Assembly: GCA_033557675.1 (NCBI GenBank)
Contig: JAWQRM010000612.1
Location: 1 to 21,030 of the forward strand
Length of the DNA: 21,030 nucleotides
Direction: 5' to 3'
From: Coptodactyla brooksi
Lineage: Eukaryota > Arthropoda > Insecta > Coleoptera > Scarabaeidae
Part shown: positions 1-9,872 of the stretch, piece after piece
Layout: every line of letters begins with the position of its first letter
Numbering within the stretch: position 1 is the first letter of the stretch
The notes under the pieces: model-generated
The model's database searches: none
Told to the model about the DNA's origin: nothing
Seen by the model: only the letters and a program-made list of their open reading frames with translations
Position numbers and translations under genes: made by a program

Positions 1-200
1 CTGTATCCTTATGCTAGATAACACGGGGACGGGAAACGCTGTACGGGGAGTACTTGTGTAAGCGGGTAGTGGGGATAAGCTAAGGAAACGCTTATATTGG
101 TCTCCTATTGGTTGCGAAAAACCAATTAAGAATCAATTAAACGTCGCCTTTTAGTATATATAGCGTCTTAGGTTAGCTAGTAGTTAGTCTTTCATCGCTT

Positions 201-240
201 CTGATGATGCTGACTTTGTTAGCGAAACGTGCATCGAGCA
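201..240 (+). ncRNA. Hammerhead-ribozyme-like motif, copy 1 (best preserved)
   Basis: The core box CTGATGA is at 201-207 and GAAA at 224-227. Between them a stem II can form from GCTGAC (209-214) and GTTAGC (218-223) with a three-base loop and one G-U pair. The predicted cleavage triplet ATC is at 233-235. Bases 197-200 (GCTT) pair with 236-239 (GAGC) as stem I. Stem III is very short and has a C-A mismatch. One extra T (208) lies between the first core box and stem II, which departs from the textbook hammerhead but recurs in the two related copies. Penelope-like retroelements are known to carry short-stem-III hammerheads in their terminal repeats, and a Penelope-like element lies nearby. Whether this RNA cleaves is inference. 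Confidence 0.55.
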
Positions 241-260
241 TCCTCTCTACAAAATTTGGC

Positions 261-271
261 GTAGTGGTGAC
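261..271 (+). repeat. Conserved block downstream of hammerhead-like copy 1
   Basis: GTAGTGGTGAC lies 25 bases after the predicted cleavage site. The same 11 bases lie 24 bases after the site in copy 2 (5109-5119). The sequence between is poorly conserved. This makes the two plus-strand copies parts of the same repeat family rather than chance matches. Confidence 0.5.
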
Positions 272-668
272 TTCGATTTACTATGTTCATTGAGGACTGC
301 CACCAAGGCGAACACGACACCTTGTCGAGAATTAAGCCAAAAGAGTAGAGATGATTGTCATTTCTTAAATAAGCTTAAATAAAACTGTTTTGAGAAAGAC
401 GTACATGGAAACTTGGAGGAACTTCTGCAAATGCGTGGAAGGAATTCAGCCCCCTGCAAAATTTTTCTGGTTGATTTCTAGAATCCTCAAATCTTCAATA
501 ATCATTAGAAATCCTCAGAGGATCTGATGGATTATATACCAAGGACTTGGAAGAAAGCTTACAACTGCTGATGGAGATACACTTTCCAGGTTGCTTTTCA
601 CGAAGAGTCACATATTAATCATATGAATGGTAAAAATATTGGGGATGGTATGAGCAAACGAAGGCTAG

Positions 669-769
669 AAAACACGTGTTATCAGTAAGTTAAGTACTAA
701 ACTTCGTACATAGCTTACATAACAAGTCACCTTATAAACTAACAAAATATCGAAATAGAGCATTAGAAA
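669..769 (+). repeat. Left inverted terminal repeat of the Penelope-like element
   Basis: This stretch (AAAACACGTGTT ... GCATTAGAAA) matches the reverse complement of 2883-2986 over about 100 bp, with roughly 80-85% identity by eye and a three-base gap. The two repeats enclose the minus-strand Penelope-like coding remains. Penelope-like elements are known to end in pseudo-LTRs that can be direct or inverted, so this is probably the pseudo-LTR at the 3' side of the element. An inverted pair of partial copies would give the same picture. Confidence 0.65.
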
Positions 770-1019
770 CAACAATCAAATTAGCAGAAATAATAAAAAA
801 CAAAAATTAGCACAAACGAATGTGTGGTCAAGCTACAACAGATTGTAAAAGGGCCAGTTGAAGACTGCCAACATAAATACGTCACTAAATAATAAGACAC
901 CAAACTCCAACAGAGGGCAGCGCGAAAATGATTGAACTCAAATAAAATTAACAAAAAAAAATATTTACAACGTCAGTTCATTTAAATTCCCTATTTTACT
1001 ACTATTATTAAAACAAATG

Positions 1020-1318
1020 TTATTGTAATGCAAATTGAGTAGAAAACTGTAAATATTACTGAGGTCATCCACGTCAGATCGCAAATTCATGGTCAAAGGA
1101 GTAGTTTTAATGGCGATCATTTCAAAGAAAGATCTTTCGCTCAGGATATCTCTTTTAAAGAGAACTTTAACATCGTCAACATTAATTTTATGATTCTTGT
1201 GTACGACACGCTGAAACAGGGCACTGTTGTTTGATTTTACTATTTCATTAGCTCCACACTAATAATTAGCTCCACACTCCTCACGCTGTATGCAATACAC
1301 CACTTCCGACTTGTCTTT
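1020..1318 (-). pseudogene. GIY-YIG endonuclease domain remnant of the Penelope-like element
   Basis: Reading the minus strand from about 1318, the frame gives KDKSEVVYCIQREECGANY, which fits the start of the GIY-YIG nuclease module found at the C-terminus of Penelope-like polymerases. An in-frame TAG (complement of 1259-1261) follows, created by an 18-bp tandem duplication. The same frame then continues with NSALFQRVVHKNHKINVDDV and, further on, LSERSFFEMIAI and MNLRSDVDDLSNIY, which resemble the end of the module. The YIG half and catalytic Arg region appear deleted at the duplication. The frame lies downstream of the reverse-transcriptase part with a broken linker (1331-1460) between. It has no good start codon of its own, as expected for an internal domain. 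It is not functional as it stands. Confidence 0.65.
1247..1278. repeat. 18-bp tandem duplication inside the endonuclease remnant
   Basis: ATTAGCTCCACACT occurs at 1247-1260 and again at 1265-1278, a period of 18 bp. The duplication keeps the reading frame but introduces the in-frame stop at 1259-1261. Confidence 0.85.
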
Positions 1319-1460
1319 TGGAGTTTTTTGTTTAATTTTAGTGAAGAAGCGGAGGAGCTGACATGTCTGTAATTACTCTGCTATCTCTAGTGTTAAATAT
1401 TAATTTTGCAATAAACTCTTAGGGAAACCGTTGTTAATAAAAGTATTATATATATATTTT

Positions 1461-2805
1461 TTAATTCTTATCGTGAAACACATCGTGGGATAGTTTAAGA
1501 ATTCTGGTTCCCATCTGAGTGACGATGTTTAACCTCTGATTAAAAGGATGGTCCGAGAAATAGTAAAGATATCTGCCAGAATTGGTAGGTTTCTGGTACC
1601 AATCTGTTACAATAATATTTTCCGCGTTACGAATGATCAATACGTCCAAAAAAGGTAACTTATTATTGTTCTCCTTTTGTAACGTAAACTTTACATGATT
1701 ATTAAACTGGCTAAACCGATTTAATGTGACTTCGATAAACTTCTGAGGCAGACTGAGGACCATGTCGTCAACATACTCTTTAATAAAGCCCGGTTGTATT
1801 AGGCGTATCGAACACCCGTCTGTAATAGACATTATTATTTGCAAAATAATTATTATGGAAAAGGAAATTAATGGTTTCTAAAAAAGATTTGATGTTAGTC
1901 ACATTGCCCAAAAGCTCCCACTCTTCGTCAATAATACTTGAAATAAACTCAAGAGGTATGTTTGTGAAAAGAGACAACATCAAAAGAAAGGAAAACGTGA
2001 TCAGGGGGCAACTGATAATTTTGGAACAACTGTACAAATGCAAATGAATCTTTTATATTATAATCCGTATAATTTGAGAAGGCATCAGTGAGAATATCTC
2101 CAATAAAACTGGATAAGTCATAGAAAGGAAATCCGATGCAAGATACTATATGCCGTAGAGGGACTTTCCTTATGAATCTTCGGTAACCCATATAATTTGG
2201 GCGATATACCATTATAACATATCAACTGTCTTTCTTTCACCTCGTCAATGAGGGAATTATCAAATAGTGTCTTAACCAGTTTATTATTTTTTCGTTGTAT
2301 GGTATTTGTAGGGTCCGAAGATAGCATGGTATACGCTTTGCTTTTTTTAAACCGTCTACACTTTAGACAGACATCGTCCCACACATCTTTGCTATTAGAT
2401 TTACTAAAAACATGCTTAGTAATGATATATGTAGCATGCCCCCTAACCACGTCTCTATCGTTTTCAGATAATACATTAATCAGGCCTTCAATATCAGACA
2501 ACATGTTGCCTATATTGGTGTTATCGATCTTATCGACCAAATTTGCCACCTAATGAAAGGAATTTTTTACGCCAGTGGGGTAAAACATCAGTTAGGTTCT
2601 TAAACCACTTTTCATTATTCTCAAAAAGTTTGACATCATCACTACTGAAAGACTCTGAGCTTGAAAACTTTTTCACATTTTTGTTTCTAACTAATTTATT
2701 TTTTTTGTCGTAATTGGTATTCACCCTATTTAAAAAATCATGAAGAATCTGTGGCGCAATGTGGGATGTCAACCTGGATCTGCACTCCGACATGCATGAT
2801 TCCAA
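1461..2805 (-). pseudogene. Penelope-like retroelement reverse transcriptase, frameshifted
   Basis: The minus strand carries pieces of one protein in successive frames. 2805-2530 is the N-terminal region, ending near FKNLTDVLPHWRKKFLSLG. 2549-2160 contains SSDPTNTIQRKNNKL and KLYGLPKIHKE, the latter diagnostic of Penelope-like reverse transcriptases. About 2155-1990 holds LRHIVSCIGFPFYDLSSFIG and FLSFDVVS. About 1990-1845 holds LSLFTNIPLEFI. 1844-1461 holds the catalytic YVDDMV, then LPFLDVLIIR and TDWYQKPTNSGRYLYYFSDH. At least two frameshifts (near 2160 and 1990) and a deletion near 1845, which removed the stretch before YVDD, disable it. The part that normally precedes SSDPTN also looks shortened. 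The element would reverse-transcribe its own RNA during transposition. The identification is firm and the element is dead. Confidence 0.9.
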
Positions 2806-2882
2806 AGTTTTTGAAGGGTAATTTTTATTTCAAAATTTAAAAGTTGTTTTATTAACCTTATATTAAACTGATCCAACGATGA

Positions 2883-2986
2883 TTTCTAATGCTCTGTTAT
2901 GATATTTTGCTAGTTTATAAGGTCACCACTTGTTAGGTAAACTTTGTACGAAGTTTCTTACAGCACTTGCTAATAACACGTGTTTT
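2883..2986 (-). repeat. Right inverted terminal repeat of the Penelope-like element
   Basis: This is the inverted partner of 669-769. It lies just upstream of the N-terminal end of the minus-strand coding remains, so on the element's own strand it is the 5' pseudo-LTR. Both copies contain the palindrome CACGTG near their outer ends. Confidence 0.65.
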
Positions 2987-3060
2987 TAACACTAGCAATG
3001 ATAGATTTTCAGATGATGGATGTAATCTTACAATAGGATTTGGAGATTTTATAACCACAT

Positions 3061-3108
3061 CCAAGTATTATTTATAAAACCTGCTTGGCTTTATAAATAA
3101 TACTTTGG
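3061..3108. repeat. Hairpin with 18-bp arms
   Basis: CCAAGTATTATTTATAAA (3061-3078) is followed after 11 bases by its reverse complement (3090-3108) with one extra T. No protein is visible around it. It lies about 75 bp beyond the outer end of the Penelope-like element and could be a small foldback element. Confidence 0.8.
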
Positions 3109-3109
3109 T

Positions 3110-4450
3110 CACTACTACTACTATAATTATTTCACACGCTATTTAATGCATGATTGCGTTACTGGCGTACGAAAAAGTGAATATTCTGTCGCTCCAGTGA
3201 TGGATTACCTAAAGCTCAGTAACAGTGAATCTCTAATTCCCCAACTTTAATAGTGACTGGTTTCAGATGTTTACAGTGGTTAATAATTCTAATAACTTTT
3301 ACATTTGTTTTGAATAAGAAGGCTGCAGTAATGAGCAGGCATTTCTGTGTACGCCTACGGCTTTCTTTTTCAGTATCATACTGAACATTACTGAATGTCA
3401 GAATAATGGAATCTTTTTCTATTATACGGCGAAAGAGTAGTAGAGGAAGATTTATTATCCTTTCTAATGTGTGCCATATAGTTGCCAAAAAAGTTCAACA
3501 AAACGTGGCTCATCTCCCTAAACTCACAAGGACCACGTTAATTAATGGCTTTTAAATTACAATGTACTTTCCCATGCAACATCGTCCATCATTGGGGGCT
3601 ATATCTAAACCATAAAAATTTCGTTATCCGAACGCCAGCTTCACTACTCCAACGCTTTAGAAAAGAACGTAATAATATTGCCGTTATTAAAGTTAATTTT
3701 CATATTTGGCGAATGACGACGATATATCTTCACCAACGTCGCATGACGCTCTAATTTAGGTTAAGCGAAATTCGAGCACCTGAATTTCCCGAGTTGGCAC
3801 CAAAATCCGTTGCTCGTAACTCAAAGTTTATAAAGTGACACTTTGAAAGAACATCTAGTAACGCGCGTCCGAAGTAAAGGGAGATAGATTACAGGCCGTT
3901 AACAGAATGACGTGGGAAGGATGTGTTATGGACGCTGGGCGTCGATTATGTGATGTTGCCGTGGTTCTTGTACCTGTCCCCTCCACTTCTTGTCACTCCT
4001 TGAATAAGATTTATCACAAAAGCTGACGTTGAAAAATTCTGTAATAATCCAACAATGATATAACTTATCGTTAGTTAATCTCGACATAATATAATATTTT
4101 ACCTTGAAACCACTATGTAAGTACAATAACGTGTTGCTATTTTATTAACTGTTGTCAACGTAAAAGACATAAGTGATGCTACAAAATTATCTCCGTTTAC
4201 TGTTACTTTTGTATAAAAGTAGTAGCAAGTTATGCGTTATACAAAAGTTGCACAAATAGCAACTAAAACTAAATATATTCAAAATACAAAAAATAAATTT
4301 CTCCTTTTAAGTCTAAATTACAATGCAACTTTGTGTTGGCGAGTAGAAGATTTTACTCGCCACGTCTAAAATTATGACAAATTCAAAATGGACACAATTG
4401 CATTGCTATAATATAAAAAAGGCAAGAAGGCAAAAATATAAAAAGAAGGC
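3110..4450. other. No recognisable gene
   Basis: Open frames here (for example 3216-3488 minus and 3545-3754 plus) are short, have no recognisable domain and show no splice context. I see no transposon coding remains. There is only a weak A+T-rich hairpin near 3823-3846. Confidence 0.5.
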
Positions 4451-4452
4451 AA

Positions 4453-4498
4453 GGTCGACGCATGTTTCGCTGACCATGCCAGTATCATCAAAAGCAAC
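4453..4498 (-). ncRNA. Hammerhead-ribozyme-like motif, copy 3 (degenerate, minus strand)
   Basis: On the minus strand the order is TTGATGA (complement of 4485-4491), a stem II from CTGGC and GTCAG with one G-U pair, GAAAC (complement of 4464-4468), then ATGCGTC with predicted cleavage after the complement of 4457. The first core base is T instead of C, and stem I is only partly paired. The same extra T after the core box is seen as in copies 1 and 2. It points away from copy 2, with about 550 bp between them. Confidence 0.4.
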
Positions 4499-4545
4499 AA
4501 GAGACAAAAGGGTTTAAAAACTACTCTACGTTCTATCTCAAACTC

Positions 4546-4574
4546 AAAGGTGGCACCCGCATGGTGTCACCTTT
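4546..4574. repeat. Hairpin upstream of hammerhead-like copy 3
   Basis: AAAGGTGGCACC (4546-4557) can pair with GGTGTCACCTTT (4563-4574) across a five-base loop with one G-U pair. It lies between the two divergent hammerhead-like motifs and may be part of the same terminal repeat. Confidence 0.55.
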
Positions 4575-5044
4575 TAGGGTACTACTTGCGTCGGACCCAA
4601 AAAACGTGCGACGAGCAGTTAACATCCCGGTTTGGACAAGTAGTAACACTTACATAACATAGATAATATATATGCAACGGTCTATTTTCACCACACTGTA
4701 ACCATGGTTCTGCTGCCTTTATTCTTGACACCTGTGACTTGATGTCAAAAAAATGTCATTATCATGACAACGTCTACGATAACAATTCAGTTCTAATTAC
4801 ATACATTTAGTCTTTTGGGCCAATGAGTAATTTTGACAATCAGTTAAAGTTTTACAATGCAAGTTATGTCCTGCACTATGTCCAACACCTTTCATTAACT
4901 GAGAATAGTTAGTTGGACAGAGCAAAGTTCACACTGAACATCTTCGCAAGTTACACCTCCGTAGTAATTGTCTTAATGGGCGTAAGTTCGCAAACTGTGT
5001 GCCTATATCACTATACTGTATCATCGGGAACGACGATAGACTAT

Positions 5045-5119
5045 TGCTCCTGGTGATACTAACTCGGTTAGCGAAACATGCGTCGAGCATGCAGTTCCCA
5101 GTTTTAGTGTAGTGGTGAC
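5045..5119 (+). ncRNA. Hammerhead-ribozyme-like motif, copy 2, with conserved downstream block
   Basis: CTGGTGA (5050-5056) corresponds to the first core box with one substitution at an essential A. Stem II is CTAAC with GTTAG around TCG. GAAA is at 5073-5076 and the cleavage triplet GTC at 5082-5084. Stem I is perfect over five pairs: 5045-5049 (TGCTC) with 5085-5089 (GAGCA). The block GTAGTGGTGAC at 5109-5119 repeats that of copy 1. The core substitution should abolish cleavage, so this is probably a dead copy. Confidence 0.5.
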
Positions 5120-5405
5120 AATTTTATGACTTGCAAATAAACCGTGTCAACATAGATCAGAAATATAAGCAAGTCATAACAAATGTCAATAAGTGTATGG
5201 TTGGAATTAATTTGAAAATAAAAAAAACTTTTCCCAAAATGGAAAAGAAAAGTTCAAAGAAGAAAAAATATAATATAGCAGTGTTGTAGTAGGTAAATAT
5301 TTAAAAAAGATACGCGGAAATCACAGATATGAATAAACTTTATATAATAGGGGCGAGGAGAGAAACATGCTGAGGGAAGGAGTAAAAATTGGGGAGAGAT
5401 GAAGA

Positions 5406-5519
5406 GAGTATATCCACGAAATACTAAACGAACGCTATGGAGAAATAGAAGGAGGTCAAGTACCGGAGTTATGAGAACCAATAAGCGCAGAGCAGACTAA
5501 ACAAAGCGGTCAAATTTAA
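5406..5519 (+). pseudogene. Possible LINE polymerase scrap
   Basis: One plus-strand frame reads EYIHEILNERYGEIEGGQ and VPEL, then a TGA stop (5472-5474), then EPISAEQ. This resembles the linker between endonuclease and reverse transcriptase in non-LTR retrotransposons, where a segment of the type WxxYFxxLLN is followed by acidic residues and EPIS. Only about 35 residues are visible and nothing diagnostic such as a reverse-transcriptase motif follows. Chance similarity is possible. Confidence 0.27.
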
Positions 5520-8500
5520 CAAATCTTTCTACAATAAGATGGTCACTAGTTACTAGATGTCCTACTTTATCTTTCATAAATTTGATGCCCTCACTTTTAC
5601 TAGTTCCTAGTTGCTACGGTGTTCCGTATAACAATTTCGCGTTTTTCTTTCTATCCTTTTCTAAGATCTGAAATAATTACTGCAATCGTAAATACGAGTT
5701 AACTCAGTCCGGTCAACAATTAGTTAATATAGGAATCATCACCAGGATGTATAAAATGCATTATCCCATTACAATCATACTAGAGAAGTGGTGGACAGGC
5801 CTTATATTATAGTGAACAAAAAACGCTAAATGGATGGAACTAATCATGGAAACCAAATTTATATTACGATGTCTTCTGATGTTATAATTTTAAAAGTCAA
5901 TGAAGTTAGATAGCACATATGAAGTTATCTGTTAACAAAATCTTTCTATGCTAAAGAATAATACCTAAATAATAATTTTGATGTACTTTTTGCAAATTGA
6001 ATTTATTTGTTTGTATGTATGTGTATGGTTTAGGAGAATGCATATGATGCTTTATTGACAAAATCGCCAATGAAGAGTAGATATTTTTGCTATTTTTATC
6101 AAGTAGCAAATGTACGTTGTTTATTCCTTTAGTTTCACTTATTGTGTAATAATTATCGGACGTTAGTCTATTCGTAATTTTGTTATTTATATTATTACTA
6201 TAATGTTTGTATTTATTTGTATAACTAACAACGTATTTAAGCCGTTGAATACCAGCCGTCATGAACTTTGTCTTCTTATCTCAATATTGTACTCGTTAGC
6301 TTTCAATTGTTATTGTTTTGAATCAAAGGAATATTCCGAGAAAATAACAAACAGATACACGCATTTTCTTTAAATAACGCGACATTGAAGTTAGACGTCT
6401 AACGAAAAGTTCATCACATTAATGAAATAAAATATAAAATTCATGAACTAATATTTCCCAGTGGAAGAATACCTAAAATTAGATGCATATTCAGATCTCA
6501 TATTGTCAATTTAGGGAGACTATTACAACCATTAATTATACGCCCATCATCGACCATAATTATCAACCATCAGCGTTATTGTGATTAAAATGCAATATTT
6601 TTATCTTTTCCTAGCATGAATTTTAAAAACAATCATGGGATTATTACGTAGTACTGCTAGGGCTATGGGTTTTGCCCCGTTATTCAATAATTATAATCGT
6701 GGAGTATCTACTAGTCGTGCCGTATAGCGGCTGTATACCCTAAATGCTGTTAACACAGCACGGAACACTTATTTCGCAAACACTCCAAAATTGCATTGCG
6801 ATCAGCACACTAATACAATACCAGTTACTTCCACTAGCTCAGCAAAGCCGTGTGCAGGGTTGTAAGCACAGATCAGGAACGTTAAACGTTTGAGGGGTCA
6901 CGTAGTTCAAGTGTGTTACCATAAGTTGCCGGAAGCTTAGCAATGGTCCTACATTTGAACAATTTTGTGGTCTAGTACCAGCCAAACGGATTTGTTGACG
7001 CATAATCAAATAATTCATTTACCAATATGTCTTCTTAAGGTTACTTTAAATGCTAACTTGCAAAATATTACATTTTTAATATCACTAATATCTCGAAGTT
7101 GACGTAGATAGTAACATGTTATAACATGTTATGATAAAAAATATCCTTTGTATTCCTGTTCTTTGTAATTACTCAGAGTAAATTTCGTTTTGTCGTTTGA
7201 TAACTTTAGAACGGAATGTTTGACGTCTGTTCCTATCTTTTCTACTACAAGAACTATTTTCGTTCTTGTGCAATTATATGTTATTATGTAATCATAATTG
7301 GTATACAACATGTATACAGTTGGATAAATTTCCTCCTAGTCTTTTTGTAATACCGTTTAAGATCTTCAACGCTCATTGGATGTGCACCTAAAATCGACAA
7401 CAAAATAACTGCTACATTAGGATCACATTCAAAGAAGACACCCATTTGAGACCTGAAGTAACCTTGGATCTTCTTCCATTGAAAACGAATTAACCATCCT
7501 TCGTCCGTAATTATACATGCATAATTTTACATTTATCATTGTTTGTAAAATTTGCACTCAAAAATCGTCACCCTACGTTAATAGGATTAAGTTTTACAGA
7601 ATTCTTACTTCATTTTACACTTTACTTCTTTATTAAGAACACATTACGTTTACTATTTTATGTTTGCACGTCGGGTATACTTTGTTATATTCTGGTACGC
7701 ACACATCTCATATAATCGTGGTAGATTTACGAAAGTGGTAAGATCGCTTCTCCTTAGCAGAAATTCCCCAAGGCTTTTCGTAAACATTTTCGATAGTTAT
7801 TTGTTTTTCTTAAGGAGTAAGAAAATAATACATTTTTAAAGCTAATATTGAAATTCAAATTTGGACAATTATTATACTTTATTTAAGTTTATTTAATCTT
7901 AGAGCTAAATTATTTATTGTTATAATAGCAAATAATAACTTTATATTTTTAATATAAAAATTTATTACCTTGATTACCTCGGTTTTGGATCCATGATAAA
8001 TCCACTGTTTTCTGTAATAGGTTCAAACGCATTTATTATAACACATATCCTTTGATCTTCGGTTGATTTTACCTGATAGATCCCGGTATCGTGTCATAAT
8101 GCGACAGAGTAAGGTTTCTCCTCGTCCCTTAACAACATGCGTCCCTTAACAACGAACATTTCTGGATGTTGTCAAGTTACATATTATAAAGGGGTCGCAT
8201 GGAAGTACATGACGTACTGCTGCCTAATTGATAAGTATGATCTGAAGTGGGCTCTATTAGCATAGAATTTAAACGTGTATTTGAAGTACAACTTTTCCAG
8301 TAGCAAGCCAAGACCCTTTCAGACGTCAATCAGACACTTTTGTTAAATCATGAACGTTGAAAATATAGTTCGTTTTTCAAGCATACATGTATATGTGAAA
8401 CCAAATCACAACTTGAAACTGTTTTTTCTTAACAAAAAAGAATTTCCATTGAAGTGATATTATAATGATAGATCCGTAATTCGAGGCGTCTGCATGTTAG

Positions 8501-8815
8501 TAAATTCAGGCTAATGTTATAAAGAAAGTTCAAAATATACTATTAATGATGAAAACCGTACGTATAATTTAGATACAATTTTAGGGGAGGTGCATCTATC
8601 TTTTGCCATGAACAACTGGTACTTTCGATAATTATTTGTTTGCCCGTGCGATATAATGAGGTTTTCACAGCAGTGTAGAAACCTTATTATGTTCGCACTG
8701 ATGTGTTGTAGTTGTTACTTAAGGGCAAGTGCTTTTCTTGCTATTCATTGATGTTGTTGAATGGTTATGAAGTACATGTAGAGGTATCCATGGAAACATC
8801 CTAGCGAAGACAACT
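5520..8815. other. Long A+T-rich stretch without recognisable genes
   Basis: Frames at 5951-6262 (minus) and 7129-7311 (minus) are rich in Asn, Tyr, Lys and Ile, as chance frames in A+T-rich DNA are, and show no known domain. Small repeats only are present: a short palindromic duplication of TAACATGTTA near 7112-7132, a 17-bp tandem duplication at 8123-8153, and an imperfect hairpin near 8665-8695. If the glutamate-receptor exon at 14489-14573 is real, this would be intron 1. Confidence 0.5.
8123..8153. repeat. 17-bp tandem duplication
   Basis: CGTCCCTTAACAAC occurs at 8123-8136 and at 8140-8153. Confidence 0.85.
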
Positions 8816-8924
8816 TGGTTTGTACTACAGAGTATTCTTATCATGGTCATATAATCCATGTGAGAAATGTCAAACGCATTTCTTCGTTCTTCAGTTTATG
8901 ATTTGCATTAAGCTTCGTAATCAC

Positions 8925-9000
8925 CTCCACGTCGGGACTCGAACTCGTGACCTTCTGCTTTCCCGTCAGATACTCCTACCTCTAAGCTACCTACCGATGT
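8925..9000 (-). mobile_element. tRNA-derived SINE head
   Basis: The minus strand carries a box A-like TAGCTTAGAGGTAGGAG (complement of 8973-8989) and a box B, GAGTTCGAGTCCC (complement of 8934-8946), at tRNA-like spacing. These are internal RNA polymerase III promoter boxes. The T-arm stem has mismatches and no clean acceptor stem can be drawn, so this is a tRNA-derived SINE rather than a working tRNA. On the plus strand the same bases read as GTRTRDLLLSR in a chance frame (8820-9275), which is not a real protein. I could not place the tail of the SINE. Confidence 0.65.
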
Positions 9001-9239
9001 TCTCCTCCAACTCTTCAGAAATTAAGTTGTTTCTCTCCGTTCGAAAACCCGAATACTGTATTCTCACTGCCAGCTCGCGAAACTTATATCGTGTATATCG
9101 CGTCACGGTTTCTTTATATGTAATATGCTACGAACGGTGTAAAACTGAAAAGCTGAGTTTTGTTACACGCGGTGTATATACATACTACCCTGTGCATGTT
9201 GCGATATATTCATTTAGTGGGCTAACAGTGAAAAAAGAG

Positions 9240-9280
9240 TTTTACATCTATGAAAATCTCATTTTACATCTATAAAAATG
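9240..9280. repeat. 22-bp tandem duplication
   Basis: TTTTACATCTATGAAAAT beginning at 9240 is repeated as TTTTACATCTATAAAAAT beginning at 9262, with one mismatch. Confidence 0.8.
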
Positions 9281-9514
9281 AAAATTTAGAGATTTTTCAT
9301 AAGTATTATATCATATTGAAGAAACTAACAAAAATATGTTTTATTTCTGGGTGAAATTGCTATATCATATTTATTTAAAACAGCACAACACGTTGTTACA
9401 TTTGTACAAACACCAATGATTAGTATAATAGCCATATGGCACCATTCATCACCGATTGCCTCCTGCTATCTTCTGCACTTTGGTAGTAGATAAGTCCGCG
9501 TATGTGGGCGTGCA

Positions 9515-9535
9515 ATTCGTGTGCTGCACACGAAT
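9515..9535. repeat. Short perfect hairpin
   Basis: ATTCGTGTG (9515-9523) and CACACGAAT (9527-9535) form nine pairs around CTG. No neighbouring gene gives it a role. Confidence 0.6.
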
Positions 9536-9755
9536 GACATATATAGGGGTAGCAAACCATAGTAGTACTATATGTATGTCTAAAATATAGTCGACTGCAC
9601 TTTTGATATGGAACTTCATTTTACTACTTGTTTGAGGTCAATATTTCGGCGATCTTTGTCTGTGATATTAAAGCCCAATCGCGTTGCTCGTGTTGAGTTA
9701 TATCACCACAATATAAGAGATCGAATCCACAGTGTTAAAAGTAAGCTTTATTCGT

Positions 9756-9787
9756 GATACCATTATTTATTTGATAAATAATGGTAT
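9756..9787. repeat. Hairpin with ~13-bp arms
   Basis: GATACCATTATTTA (9756-9769) is followed after five bases by TAAATAATGGTAT (9775-9787). It is the first of three hairpins within 190 bp. Confidence 0.75.
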
Positions 9788-9821
9788 ATCAATTCATTTC
9801 GAAGTGACCAAAAGAATGCCA

Positions 9822-9864
9822 TAAATAACAAGGCCTCATATTTCAAATGCGGCCTGTTGTTTAT
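9822..9864. repeat. Imperfect hairpin
   Basis: ATAAATAACAAGGCC pairs with GGCCTGTTGTTTAT across about 13 bases, with one mismatch and one unpaired base. It is the second of the three adjacent hairpins. Confidence 0.55.
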
Positions 9865-9872
9865 AGCATACA

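Noticed and set aside
5254..5481. 75-codon minus-strand frame
   Set aside because: It is the antisense of purine-rich DNA that has a more plausible plus-strand LINE-like reading.
5951..6262. A second exon of the glutamate receptor (LKYVVSYTN resembles a conserved receptor segment)
   Set aside because: The similarity is limited to a few residues, the surrounding translation is Asn/Tyr/Lys-rich noise, and no splice sites fit.
8925..9000. A functional tRNA gene
   Set aside because: Boxes A and B are present, but the T stem is mismatched and no acceptor stem closes; a SINE head fits better.
8820..9275. 151-codon plus-strand protein
   Set aside because: Its most protein-like part, GTRTRDLLLSR, is the antisense of the tRNA-derived box B.
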